64,000 nucleotides of DNA from Cyathus striatus (Eukaryota; Basidiomycota; Agaricomycetes; Agaricales; Nidulariaceae), in NCBI GenBank assembly GCA_025738555.1, contig JAOVFP010000014.1, positions 2,356,001 to 2,420,000 on the forward strand, in the 5' to 3' direction. Position numbers and translations under genes: made by a program. Positions within the stretch are counted from its first letter, which is position 1. Each line of letters opens with the position of its first letter. Below are positions 10,401 to 20,198 of this stretch, in pieces. The notes beneath the pieces are model-generated. The model made no database searches. It had not been told where the DNA came from and saw only the letters and a program-made list of their open reading frames with translations.

Positions 10401-13400
10401 TGCTAAATCTGCATGCAAGGCAGCAGTATCGTGAAGGAAATGATCGAAGAAGAACTCAAATCTCAAGTTGGATGAATGTATTAGCAACTACTGTTCAAAC
10501 TGTTCTTGGTGATAAAACAAAGTATTTATTTTCAGATAATGAGATTCCAACCATAGTTGATGATGATGAAATAATTTCTGAAATTGCAATTAAGCTGGAT
10601 AAATTTGCAAAATTTTTAAAGCTGCATCCTTATGATGATGATGGATTTACCCAGGAACTTGGGCCTATTTCTGAGAAAAAAATTACTCCTGTATGTCTTG
10701 TATGCCCAACATCTATGCGATGTGTTACAGTATCTTGTGAAGGTCATTCATTAAGACAAAATTCAAAATATTCTGATATTCCTAAAGTTACTTTAATTGA
10801 AGGAACAAAATTGTACTACAACACATATATATTAACTGGTCATTGCTCAAATTGTAATACAATTTACTATGCAGATCATAAGCATATTAATATTAATGGT
10901 CAAGAGCCCCAGACAGAATATTTGAATAATGCACGCTATGTTAAAATTGGGACACATTTATGGGTAGATCGTGTATTCTCAAAAGCAGTTATGAATGCCA
11001 CATATAGTTTTCATGCATCTACTGCTGCTTATGCAGAGTTCTGGACAAATAGCTATGGTGATAATAATGAGTTAAGTCGCCGACAAGTTTGGGATGCATT
11101 TATAGAAGAATCAATTCGCAATGTGAGCACAGCATCCAATAAACAATTTGTGGTTCATGATGGTCTATCCACTAAAGATGTTACTATAAAAGCATATGAA
11201 TATCTTGGAGAGAGTGGAAGAATAAATCTGGCTTCAAACCACAGCTGTGCAGAGTGTACTCAACCACATAAATCAACTGCAGATACTATGAATAATATAA
11301 ACAATAATGCAGCATCTGAAATGGCTTCTCCAGTAAAAATGGTTGTTATTGATGGTGTTGTAATGGGACCAGTTCACTGTGCAATGGAAGGCTGTTCTGC
11401 TAATGTAACCAATCACCTGGTGGTGTATTCTGTGGATATCATAATATTCAACATGGAGCAAAGTGTCGTGTGAAAGATTGTACCAGACAGAAGGTTCATG
11501 GTACTGAAGCATGTGAAACTCATCAAGAAATATGGAATAAACACCGTTCAAATTACAGCTCAGCAGGTCTTTCTGGACTAAGACGAGCATTACAACATCG
11601 CAATGAGAATTTGTCTTGGCTACCTAGAATAAATCATACCAATCAGCCACATGATGAAGAACAGAATAATGATGATTTTTATACTCGTAAAACATACTTT
11701 TCTCCAAACCGTTATTACTGTGTAGAGACAATTTGTGCTCCATGTGGTGTTGTCATTGCATGGACAAAATTTGTCAAGTCTGAATCCTCAAGACATATTT
11801 TGGAATTTTTAAATATGGTTTTTCCTGATCCTAAATTACGACCAGCATATATATGCATTGATAAAGCATGTCTTGTTCTTCGTTTCATTGTAAACAATGC
11901 CATTCATCATATTTGGCTTGATACAAGTCGATTTGTTGTTGACAGTTATCACTATACAAACCATAAAGCAGATGATGATCTTTGCCGTACATACTGCAAT
12001 CCTGCACCTAATGATGGTTCTGCTCCTAATCTTGTAGTAATTGATCATGATCGTAATGGAAATCCATATTTCAAAAGAGCTTTTAATACACAGGTGAGCT
12101 TAAGTACTTTAAGTTGTATTCAATATTAATATTATTAAAGGCTTGTGAACAACTCAATGCTTGGCTTGGTGGATTTGAATCAATACTGAAAAGAATGACT
12201 GTATCAAACTTTAACTGGTTTTTGCATGCTATGTTGTTTTATCACACACAGCATGTATTGAACAAGCAGCAAAAAAGAATGGTAAGGTTGAGTAGGGATT
12301 TATTTGAAAATGAGGAGGAAGAGTACATGTAGGTTGTAAATTGTAAATTGTAGACTATTTTGTGTAGAGCATTAAATGATTAGTTTGGTTTCACTATAAT
12401 TTGTCACATTTTAAGTAAACTTTATTTTATTCTAAGTATCATAAGGTAAACTTCTATAATACAAATGTACTTGTGTAAAACTATATGTTAATTGTACTTA
12501 TCTTTATCAGTACTAAATAGCCTATAATTCATCTAATATTCATGTAAAATTCACATGAATGACACCTAATTTTCAATGTGAAATAGCCTATAATTCATCT
12601 AATATTCACATGAATTTCATGCGAATCCCATGCGAATTTCACCTAATTTTCAATGTGAAATTTCACCTAACTTTCACCTCACCTTCACCTCACCTTCGCC
12701 TAATTTTCACTTAAATTTGATGGTTTTGGAATATTGTATGTGAAGGTGAAATTCATGTGAAATTCATGTAATTTCATGTGAATTTCATGAGAAATATACC
12801 CTAAATTGGTGAAATTCATGTGAAATTCACGTGAATTTCTGCCTTTCATGTGAAATTCACATGAATTCATGGTGAAGGGGGGGGGGAGTGCAAAGTACTG
12901 AAAGTGTTATAAGATTATTTTGAGACAAGTTAAAAATAAATACTCACGGTGCAGTCATTATTTGTGGGTCAGATAATAGTGTAGAACTTCCTGTACAATA
13001 GTCAATTTATATTAGAATATATGATGCTATACTATTCAGAGTAGCATACCTTGTAGATCCGATACATATGCCAAGCAGTCAGTTTTTTCATACTGAACAT
13101 GCTGAGTAAAGCAAAGAAATTCTGCAATATGATAAAGTGGGTCGCCTTTTTCTTGAAGAGGGCATGCAGAACCATTATGGACAAATTTTACGAAATCCCT
13201 TTCTTCAGTTTCAATGAACTCTTCTAGCAAGTATACATTACGCATTGTTGTTGACTTGCTTCCAGGTTTACCACTGATGGATTCATGGACAATACCAACA
13301 CCAGCCTTCACAAAGCGCATCTCAGGGATGTCAAAGGGAGGATCTCCTTTATCTGAGATCACCTGTGCAATGTAAGAGTAAGAAAACGACAGCAAGGATG

Positions 13401-15555
13401 CTGCCCAGTAAACAACATTTGCCTCAATCAAAGTCTTCATCAGCTCAGTATCAATTGCAAACCATCCAATTGAAAACCCAGAATTATTTGCATCCTTTTT
13501 CCTCCCTTTCTTCTCATCTGGAAAGTAAATGCGCTTTACAGCAATATGTTGATTTAGCACATCCCCAAGTCCAGAAGAGGCAATTGGAGAGAGCATAAGT
13601 ATTCCTTTATGTGCCATTTTACAAGCCCCAACACCAAGTGCTTCAAGATGGTTGATGGTTAATGTACCAGGGCAAGGATTAGTTAATGTGAATGATTTGT
13701 TGCCATTTTCAGTGAGAAGCTCAGCTAGACCAATCTCAGGAATCGTATAGAACTGTATTTGTTCCACTCTGTATTTTGCTTATGCAGTAAATGTAAGTAA
13801 ATTAATATAACTGTTATGAAGAATTGACAACTTACTGGAGCTCAGTTGGAAATTGGTCGACAGTCCTCCAACTTTTAATGCATCACGAATCTTTGCTCTA
13901 TCTGGGGATGTGTATGAGTGTGAGATCTGAATATGTTTTTTAGATGGAGCTGAGGTTGGTGACAGATCAGCAGATCCTTGTGTATTCTATTTAAATTAAA
14001 GGTTAGAAATGCAGTGAACACAATTAATAATGAGTATGCATACTGTACGAGCTTGCTTCTTTGAATCAAAAGTCTTTTTAGGTGTTTTAAATGTTGGAGC
14101 ACTGCTAGTACTTGCATGGTTCCCACCTGAGTTCATTGTAACTGCAGAGTCGAAGTGAGTAGGTATATCATAGTCATCCTGTAGCTACAATTGCTAAGTT
14201 GTTAGTACCAATTAAATTCATTTATCAGATTAAACACACCTCAGCATTCTAAATTATCATTAATAAGCATAAACTCAACTAAAAATGTAATAAACAGGTG
14301 TCTTACCTCCTTTTCAGTGATATAGTCTGTATATTCTTCCCATAATGATGCAGGAATGATGAGCCTCAAATGAATGGCTTGGAAGGCATTTTAAAAACAC
14401 TCTTTTTGTCCTTTCCTCTCCCTTGACCAAGACAATGTGAATAAAAGTATGGCTGGTCTTGTGGCATGACTGAAAGATCAGTCCAATTGCAAAGCTCTCG
14501 GATCGTAAGTAATTGGGTTTCAAATGGAAACCAACACATATGCTTCCAAAGTTTGTGTAACATTGTGTCCTCTACAATTTTCCTAAGGTCCTGAGGTGTA
14601 GCAGATGCGGGTATATTCAGGTGTCCTTCTTGAAGATTCTGTAAAATATATCAGTGATAGGTTCACAACATGGAACAATTTTTGGTACGAACTGCAATCA
14701 ATTCAGGCTTTGTTTTACCGAAAACCTCGCGGACAGCCTGAACAATAACACTTACAGTTTCACCTCGGCGTCCCTGATAACTTAAACGCTGATACTTTTC
14801 ACGCTCAGTCTTGTAGAGAGCATGTGAACCAGAATAACCAGTGGAAGTGAGCTGATGAGACAGTACATAGCTTTCACCATTGGAGGACCATGAACTTGGT
14901 ATACCTACAGTAGGTAAGCAATTACTTGCTGTGGTTGTGCTTGACCATCGCTGAAGCGCAGTCAAGGAGAGAATGTGACTAGGTAGTTGTGTAACTTTTT
15001 GTGCAAGAAATTCAGAGTCTAAACAGGATATATTAGAAAAAATAAAATTTTATAAAATTTCTATGCTACCTTTACGCTGAGCCTGGTTTACAGAAGATCT
15101 GATCAATAGTATGTCAATACCATTAGAGTGTACAGCTGATTGACCAGGTTCAGAGCCAAGTTGATCTGCAATAGCTGGACCTGATATCAAAATTATGAGA
15201 TGATAAAATGATGATAAGTATAATATACATACTTATGATTGAATCTGTAGGCAGTTGTGGGTTTGTGCTAGATAAGTGACTTGCAACATCAGGCCCTAAG
15301 CATAAAATGTGTCATAATGAAATAGATGTCAAATATGAATGATTAGAATGTACTCAAAAGTGTATCCGGTTTCTTTGCATAATACTCAAAGCACCAATCA
15401 CAGACAAATTTACCACGAGTACCTCCAGTGATATAGTGCTTGCTATCACCAGGATGAAGAATTGTTGAGCATGTACCTCTGCCGCAAGGGATGGACTCGC
15501 TTGCATGTGCATCTTCAGTGAATTGTGCAATAGCTTCAGCAGTACCAAAGTTCAT
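4498..15555 (-). CDS. Alpha-type protein kinase, multi-exon, interrupted by element B and one frameshift
   Basis: Starts at ATG 15555. The first exon (to 15354) has a Cys-rich start ending in FVCDWCFEYYAKKPDT, a region I associate with fungal alpha-kinases. Middle exons lie between about 15295 and 13900. The kinase core exon (about 13790-13050) shows HIAVKRIYFPDE with the candidate ATP lysine, RNVYLLEEFIE, and AYVSDLQG. The next exon (12990-12948) gives STLLSDPQIMTA and the last (4618-4498) gives LFSQGNVGSAF and HICNKYCEWFGL. These are hallmark alpha-kinase motifs: DPQ, Gly-rich loop and the zinc-linked His/Cys tail. The last three exons join in frame across an 8.3 kb intron that holds element B. 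A one-base loss near 14389-14392, in a T/A run, shifts frame before AFQAIHLRLIIPASLWEEY. It lies inside transposon A and looks like passenger DNA. Confidence 0.8.
4672..4965. repeat. Left subterminal palindromic array of element B
   Basis: About 290 bases made largely of TTCACATGAATTTCATGTGAA-type units in both orientations, many themselves near-palindromic. The matching array lies just inside the other end at about 12530-12870. Arrays of this kind beside a transposon end are plausible transposase binding sites. Confidence 0.8.
4990..5105 (-). repeat. tRNA-derived SINE-like relic
   Basis: Read on the minus strand from about 5101. TGGTGCAGTGG fits the Pol III A box (TRGYNNARNNG), and GTTCGAAC about 60 bases on fits most of the B box. 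A GAGCGTTC/GAACGCTC hairpin and a run of eight T follow, a good Pol III stop. The arms do not fold into an intact tRNA, so I call it a SINE relic rather than a tRNA gene. A second relic with a near-identical A box region lies at 33740-33850. Confidence 0.5.
5190..6640 (+). repeat. GC-rich tandem repeats containing intron-like cassettes
   Basis: The block is far richer in GC than the rest of element B. Four times (near 5300-5390, 5460-5525, 5608-5675 and 6560-6625) a GTAAGT/GTGAGT-like donor is followed 60-90 bases later by a pyrimidine stretch and an ATTACAG or TTTAG acceptor. The last three end in very similar TATCTATTACAG or TATCGATTACAG sequence followed by CCCCCACTCCCAC-like or CTACCACTCTCAC sequence. 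The units look like repeated non-coding exon-intron pairs. Longer direct repeats (CCCGCCCCTTTCAGC with CAGCATCAACGCGAAAC) follow at 5950-6150. No convincing protein is encoded. Confidence 0.55.
6830..7610. repeat. GC-rich minisatellite, 65-70 base units
   Basis: Units contain TCCCTTTGCGCTGTGGTGTG, CCGCCATCGCCACCTCTGCC and GTCGCTGAGTCCT, repeated at intervals of about 65-70 bases from 7300 to 7600. Before them, CGTGCTTTGGGGGAGGGGGA recurs near 6830, 6895 and 7180. Open frames on both strands are proline/serine-rich or arginine/glycine-rich by-products. Two further 70-base direct copies (GCAGAGAAGATTGTG...) follow at about 7665-7800. Confidence 0.7.
7989..10109 (+). CDS. Accessory protein of the KDZ-type element (unknown function)
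   Basis: Start ATG 7989 has A at -3. Seven exons join in frame to 597 codons including stop: 7989-8245, 8304-8373, 8435-8867, 8913-8978, 9029-9271, 9320-9438, 9507-10109. The N-terminus is Ser/Thr/Lys-rich, then RGGRGRGGKLRGRGGR, a likely nucleic-acid-binding RGG stretch. A six-residue repeat (SEITGT type) and a long acidic tract follow, then a folded C-terminal half with conserved-looking aromatic residues (MWPSDMDKPIMRDLHTMFG, AWHHWDKVLKF) and a basic Gly/Lys tail. I do not recognise a named domain. It reads the same way as the transposase and stops 107 bases before it. No frame break was found, in contrast to the transposase. A role in DNA binding or assembly during transposition is inference. 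Confidence 0.75.
8491..8615 (+). repeat. 18-base coding minisatellite in the accessory gene
   Basis: About six tandem copies of an 18-base unit (ACTTCTGAGATTACTGGC type) encode the peptide repeat SEI(T/S/A)(G/S)T. The units are near-identical at DNA level, so copy number probably varies between element copies. On the minus strand the same DNA is open in other frames, which are shadows. Confidence 0.85.
10217..12332 (+). pseudogene. KDZ-type transposase with CxC5 and CxC6 cysteine clusters, one frameshift
   Basis: Starts at ATG 10217 and has one late intron (12094-12140). The N-terminal half holds CLVCPTSMRCVTVSCEGH and GHCSNCNTIYYADH, matching the CxC5-like cluster named for KDZ transposases. 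The next part holds HCAMEGCSANV then FCGYHNIQHGAKCRVKDC and ACETHQEIWNKH, a CxC6-like cluster. The catalytic core follows: YICIDKACLVLRF (candidate first Asp), RFVVDSYHYTNHK (second Asp), and across the intron ACEQLNAWLGGFESILKRM (candidate Glu). The frame breaks inside the CxC6 cluster at about 11415-11425, where one base appears lost just before GGVFCGYHN. Apart from that it is full length. Either it is a recently dead copy or the break is a sequencing error. It is paired with the accessory gene upstream. Confidence 0.8.
12530..12875. repeat. Right subterminal palindromic array of element B
   Basis: Many copies of TTCATGTGAAATTCACATGAA-like and TCACCTTCACCT-like words sit between the transposase 3' end and the C/G-run terminus at 12867-12900. 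They mirror the left array at 4672-4965. The 12340-12530 stretch before it is plain AT-rich 3' sequence. Confidence 0.8.
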
Positions 15556-16557
15556 AGTGATAGCTATAGATAAGCAACAGCGAATAGAGTGGAATAAGGG
15601 GTGCTGTGTGAGCTTTAGGATATATCACAGTATTTATATCACTCAGTCAGATCCACAGCTCAAACACAAAGATAGCAACATAGCATCGACAAGAAAAGAT
15701 ACACAGTAATTTCGGTTCATGTGTATGTTTTAGAATAGCGTGTAAGACTCTATGATGGATTATGAATCACATAATGTATGTCAACGTAAAAAATATTAGC
15801 AGTCCCAGTGCTGAAACTACTAACAACTGATCACATGCTTGATTGTAATTACTCTTGCTTCAATCTAATTAGGAATAGGTCAACGCTTAACAGTACTCAA
15901 TTGTAATAGTTTGGGATGATTAGAAACACACAGATGCCATGAAATACAAAACAATAACTCTAGGTAAAGTCAATGAATTACATAGTATATGTCAACGTAA
16001 GAGATACTGGTGGTCTTGATTATTTTGATATGCTTCATGGTACTGAAACCATCAAGAGCCGATCATGCTTGATTACAATGACTCTTGCTTTAATTTAATT
16101 ACATACAGATCATACTCATTCGTACTATGTGGTTCTAGGTAGAGACATGTGGATGTCTTCAAATACAAAAATAGAAAGCCAAATGGTAACAGTAATTACT
16201 GTTGTAGGGCATGAGGAGAATGTAATAATGATCAATAATCAGTTACATTGTTCAAATGCGCAATCATACCCTGGGTAGTACATTAATTATAAACAAGACT
16301 TGTTATATATTAAATTTGTAAAGATAGATGGTGATAATTTTACATGTATGATAAGTGTATCTTTACGTCCATGTACACATTGTTGTGAAGGACTTACACA
16401 AAATCGGTTGATAGAATAAAAATGTCAGAAACATATATTGAACATCTTCCCTATATAATGTTTTACAAGCTCTACTCTAATCTCCAGTGAAATTATTGAC
16501 CCAACTCTTTCCCCTATTCACTGTATATCTTTCCTCCACTTATTATCACTGGAAATT
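15556..16557. promoter_or_regulatory. Divergent intergenic region between alpha-kinase and integrase genes
   Basis: One kilobase separates the kinase ATG (minus, 15555) from the integrase ATG (plus, 16558). It holds two diverged direct copies of a block of about 130-150 bases (about 15750-15895 and 15965-16110), sharing TATGTCAACGTAA, TACTGAAACCATCAAGAGC-like and GCTTGATTACAATGACTCTTGC-like words. TATATAA at 16452-16458 lies about 100 bases before the integrase start and is a reasonable TATA box. Shared control of both genes is inference. Confidence 0.5.
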
Positions 16558-18479
16558 ATGGCTAGAACTGGCTGCAAAAACCAATATAACCCTAATCATA
16601 TATTCAATCATTTTACTTTTTAATGCATGGTATTGATTTTTTTGTAGCACCTCTTGAGGACATTGCCGCACACATACTCAGGTATTGGAAAATGCGCCTT
16701 ATGGATAAGGTAATACTTCATTACCTGAGGACAAAGCATATGGACTGTACACACTATGAATTGGGGTACGTTGTGTCCACTATATGATTATAGCTAGTTG
16801 CTTCAGCTTAACTAAATAAATTGTCAGATTAAAAAGGTTCATTGAACTGTGTGAGAGTATGGGACTTTATCAAACTCAGAAACAAAACCATGGTGTTGAG
16901 GATATTCAGCCTGCAATGGTACGCTTGCGTGCTCAGTATCCAAATGCTGGTGCTCGTGAGATGGTCAGTTTACTTTTTCATGAAGAAAACATGGCGGTCT
17001 CTAGGTATGTTTGACATTCTCAATAATGTTTTTCTCTCTAATTTAAATGCATATGAACTTCAGGCGAATAGTTACATCATATTTTGCTCTGTATGAACCA
17101 GAGCTCATTTGTCAAAGACGAGCACAAAGACTGCGGCGAAAGAGATGGTGGGCAGCAGGTGTTAATGATATCATTGCAGTTGACCAGCATGACAAATGGA
17201 AATACAAGTTTGGTCTCGCTCTGCATACTGGCATTGACTCATTTTCTGGAAAGATTCATTGGCTTAAGGTTTGGCATACTAATAGCAACCCTAAGCTAAT
17301 ACTTGCCTATTATCTAGATACAATTGAGGAACTTGGTGGTATGTTGTTAATTTTCATGTGTGGACCATACTGTACTGAAATCAAATAATTGTTTAGCAAT
17401 GCCTCTAGTTACACAGAGTGACCCTGGCTCTGAAAACTTTGGACTTGCAAATGGACATACATTCCTTCGTCACAGTCATGATCCTTCACTTCAGGGTACA
17501 CTCCAACATCGTTGGATGCATTCTAAAAAGAATGTCAAGCCTGAGATTACTTGGTCACAGCTTCGTCGAAGGTTTACACCTGGGTTTGAAGATATTCTTG
17601 ACAAGGGTATCAATGAAGACATATATCATCCAGATCATACCATTGAAGCGTAAGTTATCTCTACTACTTAAATAATACTAAGACTCATACATTTCTATTA
17701 TATAGAATGGTATTTCGATGGGTTTTCATTCCTTGGTTGCAGGGGGAACTTGATGGCTACAGGGACCGTGTTAACAACACTGCAAAACGTGCTGATCGCA
17801 ACAAAGTATTACCACATGGCATACCCAATGATATTTTTGAGAATCCAAATGAATATGGTGTTTTGGACTTCAAGGTATATTATATTTTATAGACCTTTTC
17901 TGATACTGAGAATACATAAGATACCTGTTAAATTGGAGGCCATTCAAGAAGCACGCACTTTATTTTCTCCACCTGATCACCTTGTATTTGAGCTTGTCCC
18001 AGAGACATTTTCTGATTTGGCTCAGGACATATATAATCAGCATAACTCACCAACAATTACTAGGAACAATGTGTGGGACATATATTTACTCATTTTGAAT
18101 GGTATCCTATTAGACAATGAAATTCCACATGGTGTTCAGGATATCTGGACAGATATTATCAGAACTTCCTTACGTGAAAATGATACTATTGAGCTATTAC
18201 CTGGCCTCTCAGAGTTAGAAGGAGGCATTGAAAATGCTACTGCAGATGGTCTGTACTACATGGGTGGTGTTAACAATGGAAGGGGAATAGGTAAGCAATA
18301 TATTTCAGTTATATATTGTATTTGATTGGATACTCTACCTAGATGAATCCCATTCAGCACAGCTTGATGCTATGATGAATGCTGAAGATCTATTAATCTA
18401 TAATGAGAATGACTTGCCTGAAGTTGAAGTTTCTTTTACTTCTGACGAGGAAGACTCAAGTGATGGGGATGGGACTTGA
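16558..18479 (+). CDS. Integrase-core (DDE, rve-type) transposase of element A
   Basis: Exons read by eye: 16558 to about 16609, 16648-16765, 16828-17004, 17064-17338, 17397-17649, 17706-17874, 17921-18290, 18343-18479, about 515 residues. The N-terminal part (PLEDIAAHILRYWKMRL, LKRFIELCESMGLYQT) is an HTH-like region. The core shows WWAAGVNDIIAVDQHDKWKY with the first Asp, HTGIDSFSGKIHWLKVWH, PLVTQSDPGSENFG with the second Asp, and HRWMHSKKNVKPEITWSQLRR with a candidate Glu. Then come MVFRWVFIPWLQGELDGY and KVLPHGIPND, and an acidic tail. This is the integrase-core family common in basidiomycetes. All introns are GT-AG except the first, whose expected donor reads AT. No stop or frameshift is seen from exon 2 onward. 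It is the only recombinase gene in element A outside the nested B. Confidence 0.85.
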
Positions 18480-18654
18480 TGAAGGATAGGCTCTGACCTT
18501 ATTGTGTGAATAAAGCAGAAGGCTGTATATTTGGATATAATTAGGCTTCAAATAAATACAGAATTTTTTGTTATGAATTTATTTCTAAGCTGAGTCCACT
18601 GTTACTTATTACACAACATTTCCGCCCCTCTCCTTCTGTTTGTTTGTACTTGTT

Positions 18655-19520
18655 TATATGTCTACTTTAAACATCGTCCTCAGTAGTCATTCACCATTTT
18701 AAATTATGTACAACCTGGCAATAGCATAAATGTTGCTCTTACTTAAATGTATCTTATCTTACTACATCTATAGACTATCAGTTAAGCTTACATATGAATC
18801 CATTATCATTTATTGCACAATGTTCGCTCTGTCATTGTTTTTATTTGTATTTGTTTATACTCTACCTAAAATGTCGTCCTCAGTAGTCATTCACCATTTT
18901 AAATTATGTACAACCTGGCAATAGTATAAATGTTACACTTAATTAAATGTATCCTGTCTTACTACATATATAGACTATTAGTTAAGCTTACATATGAGTC
19001 CATTATCACTTATTGCACAATGTGTTCGCTCTTTCGTTGTTTTTATTTGTATTTGTTTATACTCTGCCTAAATTGTCGTTCTTAGTAGTCATTCACCACC
19101 TGCAAATATGTAACCTAGTGTTGTAGCTTGTAATCTCATGTGTGAATAACAGATCAGTGTCAATTCAGAGTGCTGTTAAAAATGTTGCAGGGACAAATGA
19201 ATACATAGATTTGAAACTAAGGAATTGTATTTTTGCTTACACTTATTGTGATTAAATCAGAGACTTAATTCTTCTTTTATCCCAAGTAATTTTTGAATTA
19301 ATAACATATCATAATGACAAAAGACCTATGTTCTGTGGCAGTCCGTTCTAATGTTTTACATTAGCACTTAGATATATGTACATTCTGATTAAGCTGTTAA
19401 CCGAAAACCTAGTCCGAACAGCAAGCGCCCTAAGCGAATATCTAAGCGAGCTGCCGAAGCGCCGAAGGTCGGAGCTCAAAGATTTTGACGTGGTTGAGCG
19501 TGGTTGTCCGGCTTTCCATA
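18655..19520 (-). repeat. Right terminal inverted repeat of element A
   Basis: Complement of the left end. It has about two copies of the 200-base unit (to about 19095), then the unique terminal part ending TGTCCGGCTTTCCATA at 19520. It is shorter than the left end by about one 200-base unit. The unit order and the terminal 330 bases match the left end closely, so divergence between the two ends could date the insertion. Confidence 0.85.
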
Positions 19521-19526
19521 CAGAGG

Positions 19527-20198
19527 GCGTGTGGGATGTAACGAACGATTTAGTGGACACAAGGTTTTATCCCGGGAGCTCTCCTTCGCCTGCTGCACTC
19601 TCGCTTCTTCATTCTACCATTCTTCCCTCTCTTTGCCCGCTGATGTGTTATTAGTTGTCGTAATGCTACGCGACGGTGTCTCATGTGCCACGGTAGCGCA
19701 AATAAACTTTCATTCATAATAACCCCCAATGATAATCATGCTACGTTGAGCCATAAGCTATCCGAACTTGGCTCTGAATCGAGTCTCGACACCAATTAGC
19801 TCATACACACTTCACTGAGGTCAACTTGTGCATCTTAAATGTCTCACTTAGACTACATAGCAGCTCAGAGGACGTTTCCAACATCCACATATCAGCCATC
19901 TTCCGAGGGGCCCTTCATCGTTATTTATTATACTGATACTGCTAACATCGGGAGTGCGATTGAACGGATGCGTATTTTCCTACCATACCCTCCAAAGACC
20001 TAAACTCATGATATACAGGTAGTCGACCTCTATGTCACACCCGCTCCCAGTACCTAAAACCGAGTTCGTATGCTAAGCAGCTATCCTTCGTTAGCTGCAC
20101 CTCCACCATGCTTCACCCAGATCAAAATCATAGTTGATAGTTTCTGGATGTAGCAGTCTCCTGAGACTTCCCTTCGAGAAACCATGTGATTATATAGA
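19527..20198. other. Duplicated flank downstream of the membrane-protein gene, fragment
   Basis: No gene. From about 19800 the sequence resembles 23330-23760, the 3' flank of the intact membrane-protein gene, and in part 30840-31130. Shared words include CCCTTCATCGTTATTTATTA, CATTTCTGGATGTAGCA-like and AGCTATCCTTCGTTAGCTGC. It marks the edge of a segmental duplication. Confidence 0.5.

Larger units (their letters stand above)
4649..12900. mobile_element. Element B: 8.25 kb KDZ-type (CxC5/CxC6) DNA transposon
   Basis: Ends are inverted: GAGCTCTTTGCGCTC plus ten C at 4649, and CAGTACTTTGCACTC plus ten C read inward from 12900. Each end is flanked by AAAGTGTT (4641-4648 and 12901-12908), a perfect 8-base target duplication. 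Inside each end is an array of short CATGTGAATTTCACATGAA-like palindromes. The cargo is an accessory gene (7989-10109) and a transposase gene (10217-12332). It also holds a GC-rich repeat block (about 5.2-7.6 kb) and a SINE-like tRNA relic. The insertion is in the last intron of the alpha-kinase of element A, so B arrived after A. Confidence 0.87.
3194..19520. mobile_element. Element A: 16.3 kb integrase-type DNA transposon with alpha-kinase passenger
   Basis: The two ends are inverted copies of each other, starting TATGGAAAGCCGGACAACC at 3194 and ending in its complement at 19520. Each end is directly flanked by CAGAGG (3188-3193 and 19521-19526), a perfect 6-base target duplication. Inside are an integrase-core gene on the plus strand (16558-18479) and a divergent alpha-kinase gene (15555 down to 4498). 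The nested KDZ element B (4649-12900) plus its 8-base duplication accounts for 8,260 bases, so the original element was about 8,067 bases. From memory, a 6-base duplication with an IS3-like integrase fits the eukaryotic IS3EU group. Polintons also make 6-base duplications, but no polymerase, capsid or packaging gene is seen here. Confidence 0.85.

Noticed and set aside
3194..19520. Polinton/Maverick identity for element A (6-base duplication, integrase, 16 kb)
   Set aside because: No protein-primed DNA polymerase, packaging ATPase, protease or capsid gene is visible. The ends start TATGG rather than AG, and half the length is a nested KDZ element.
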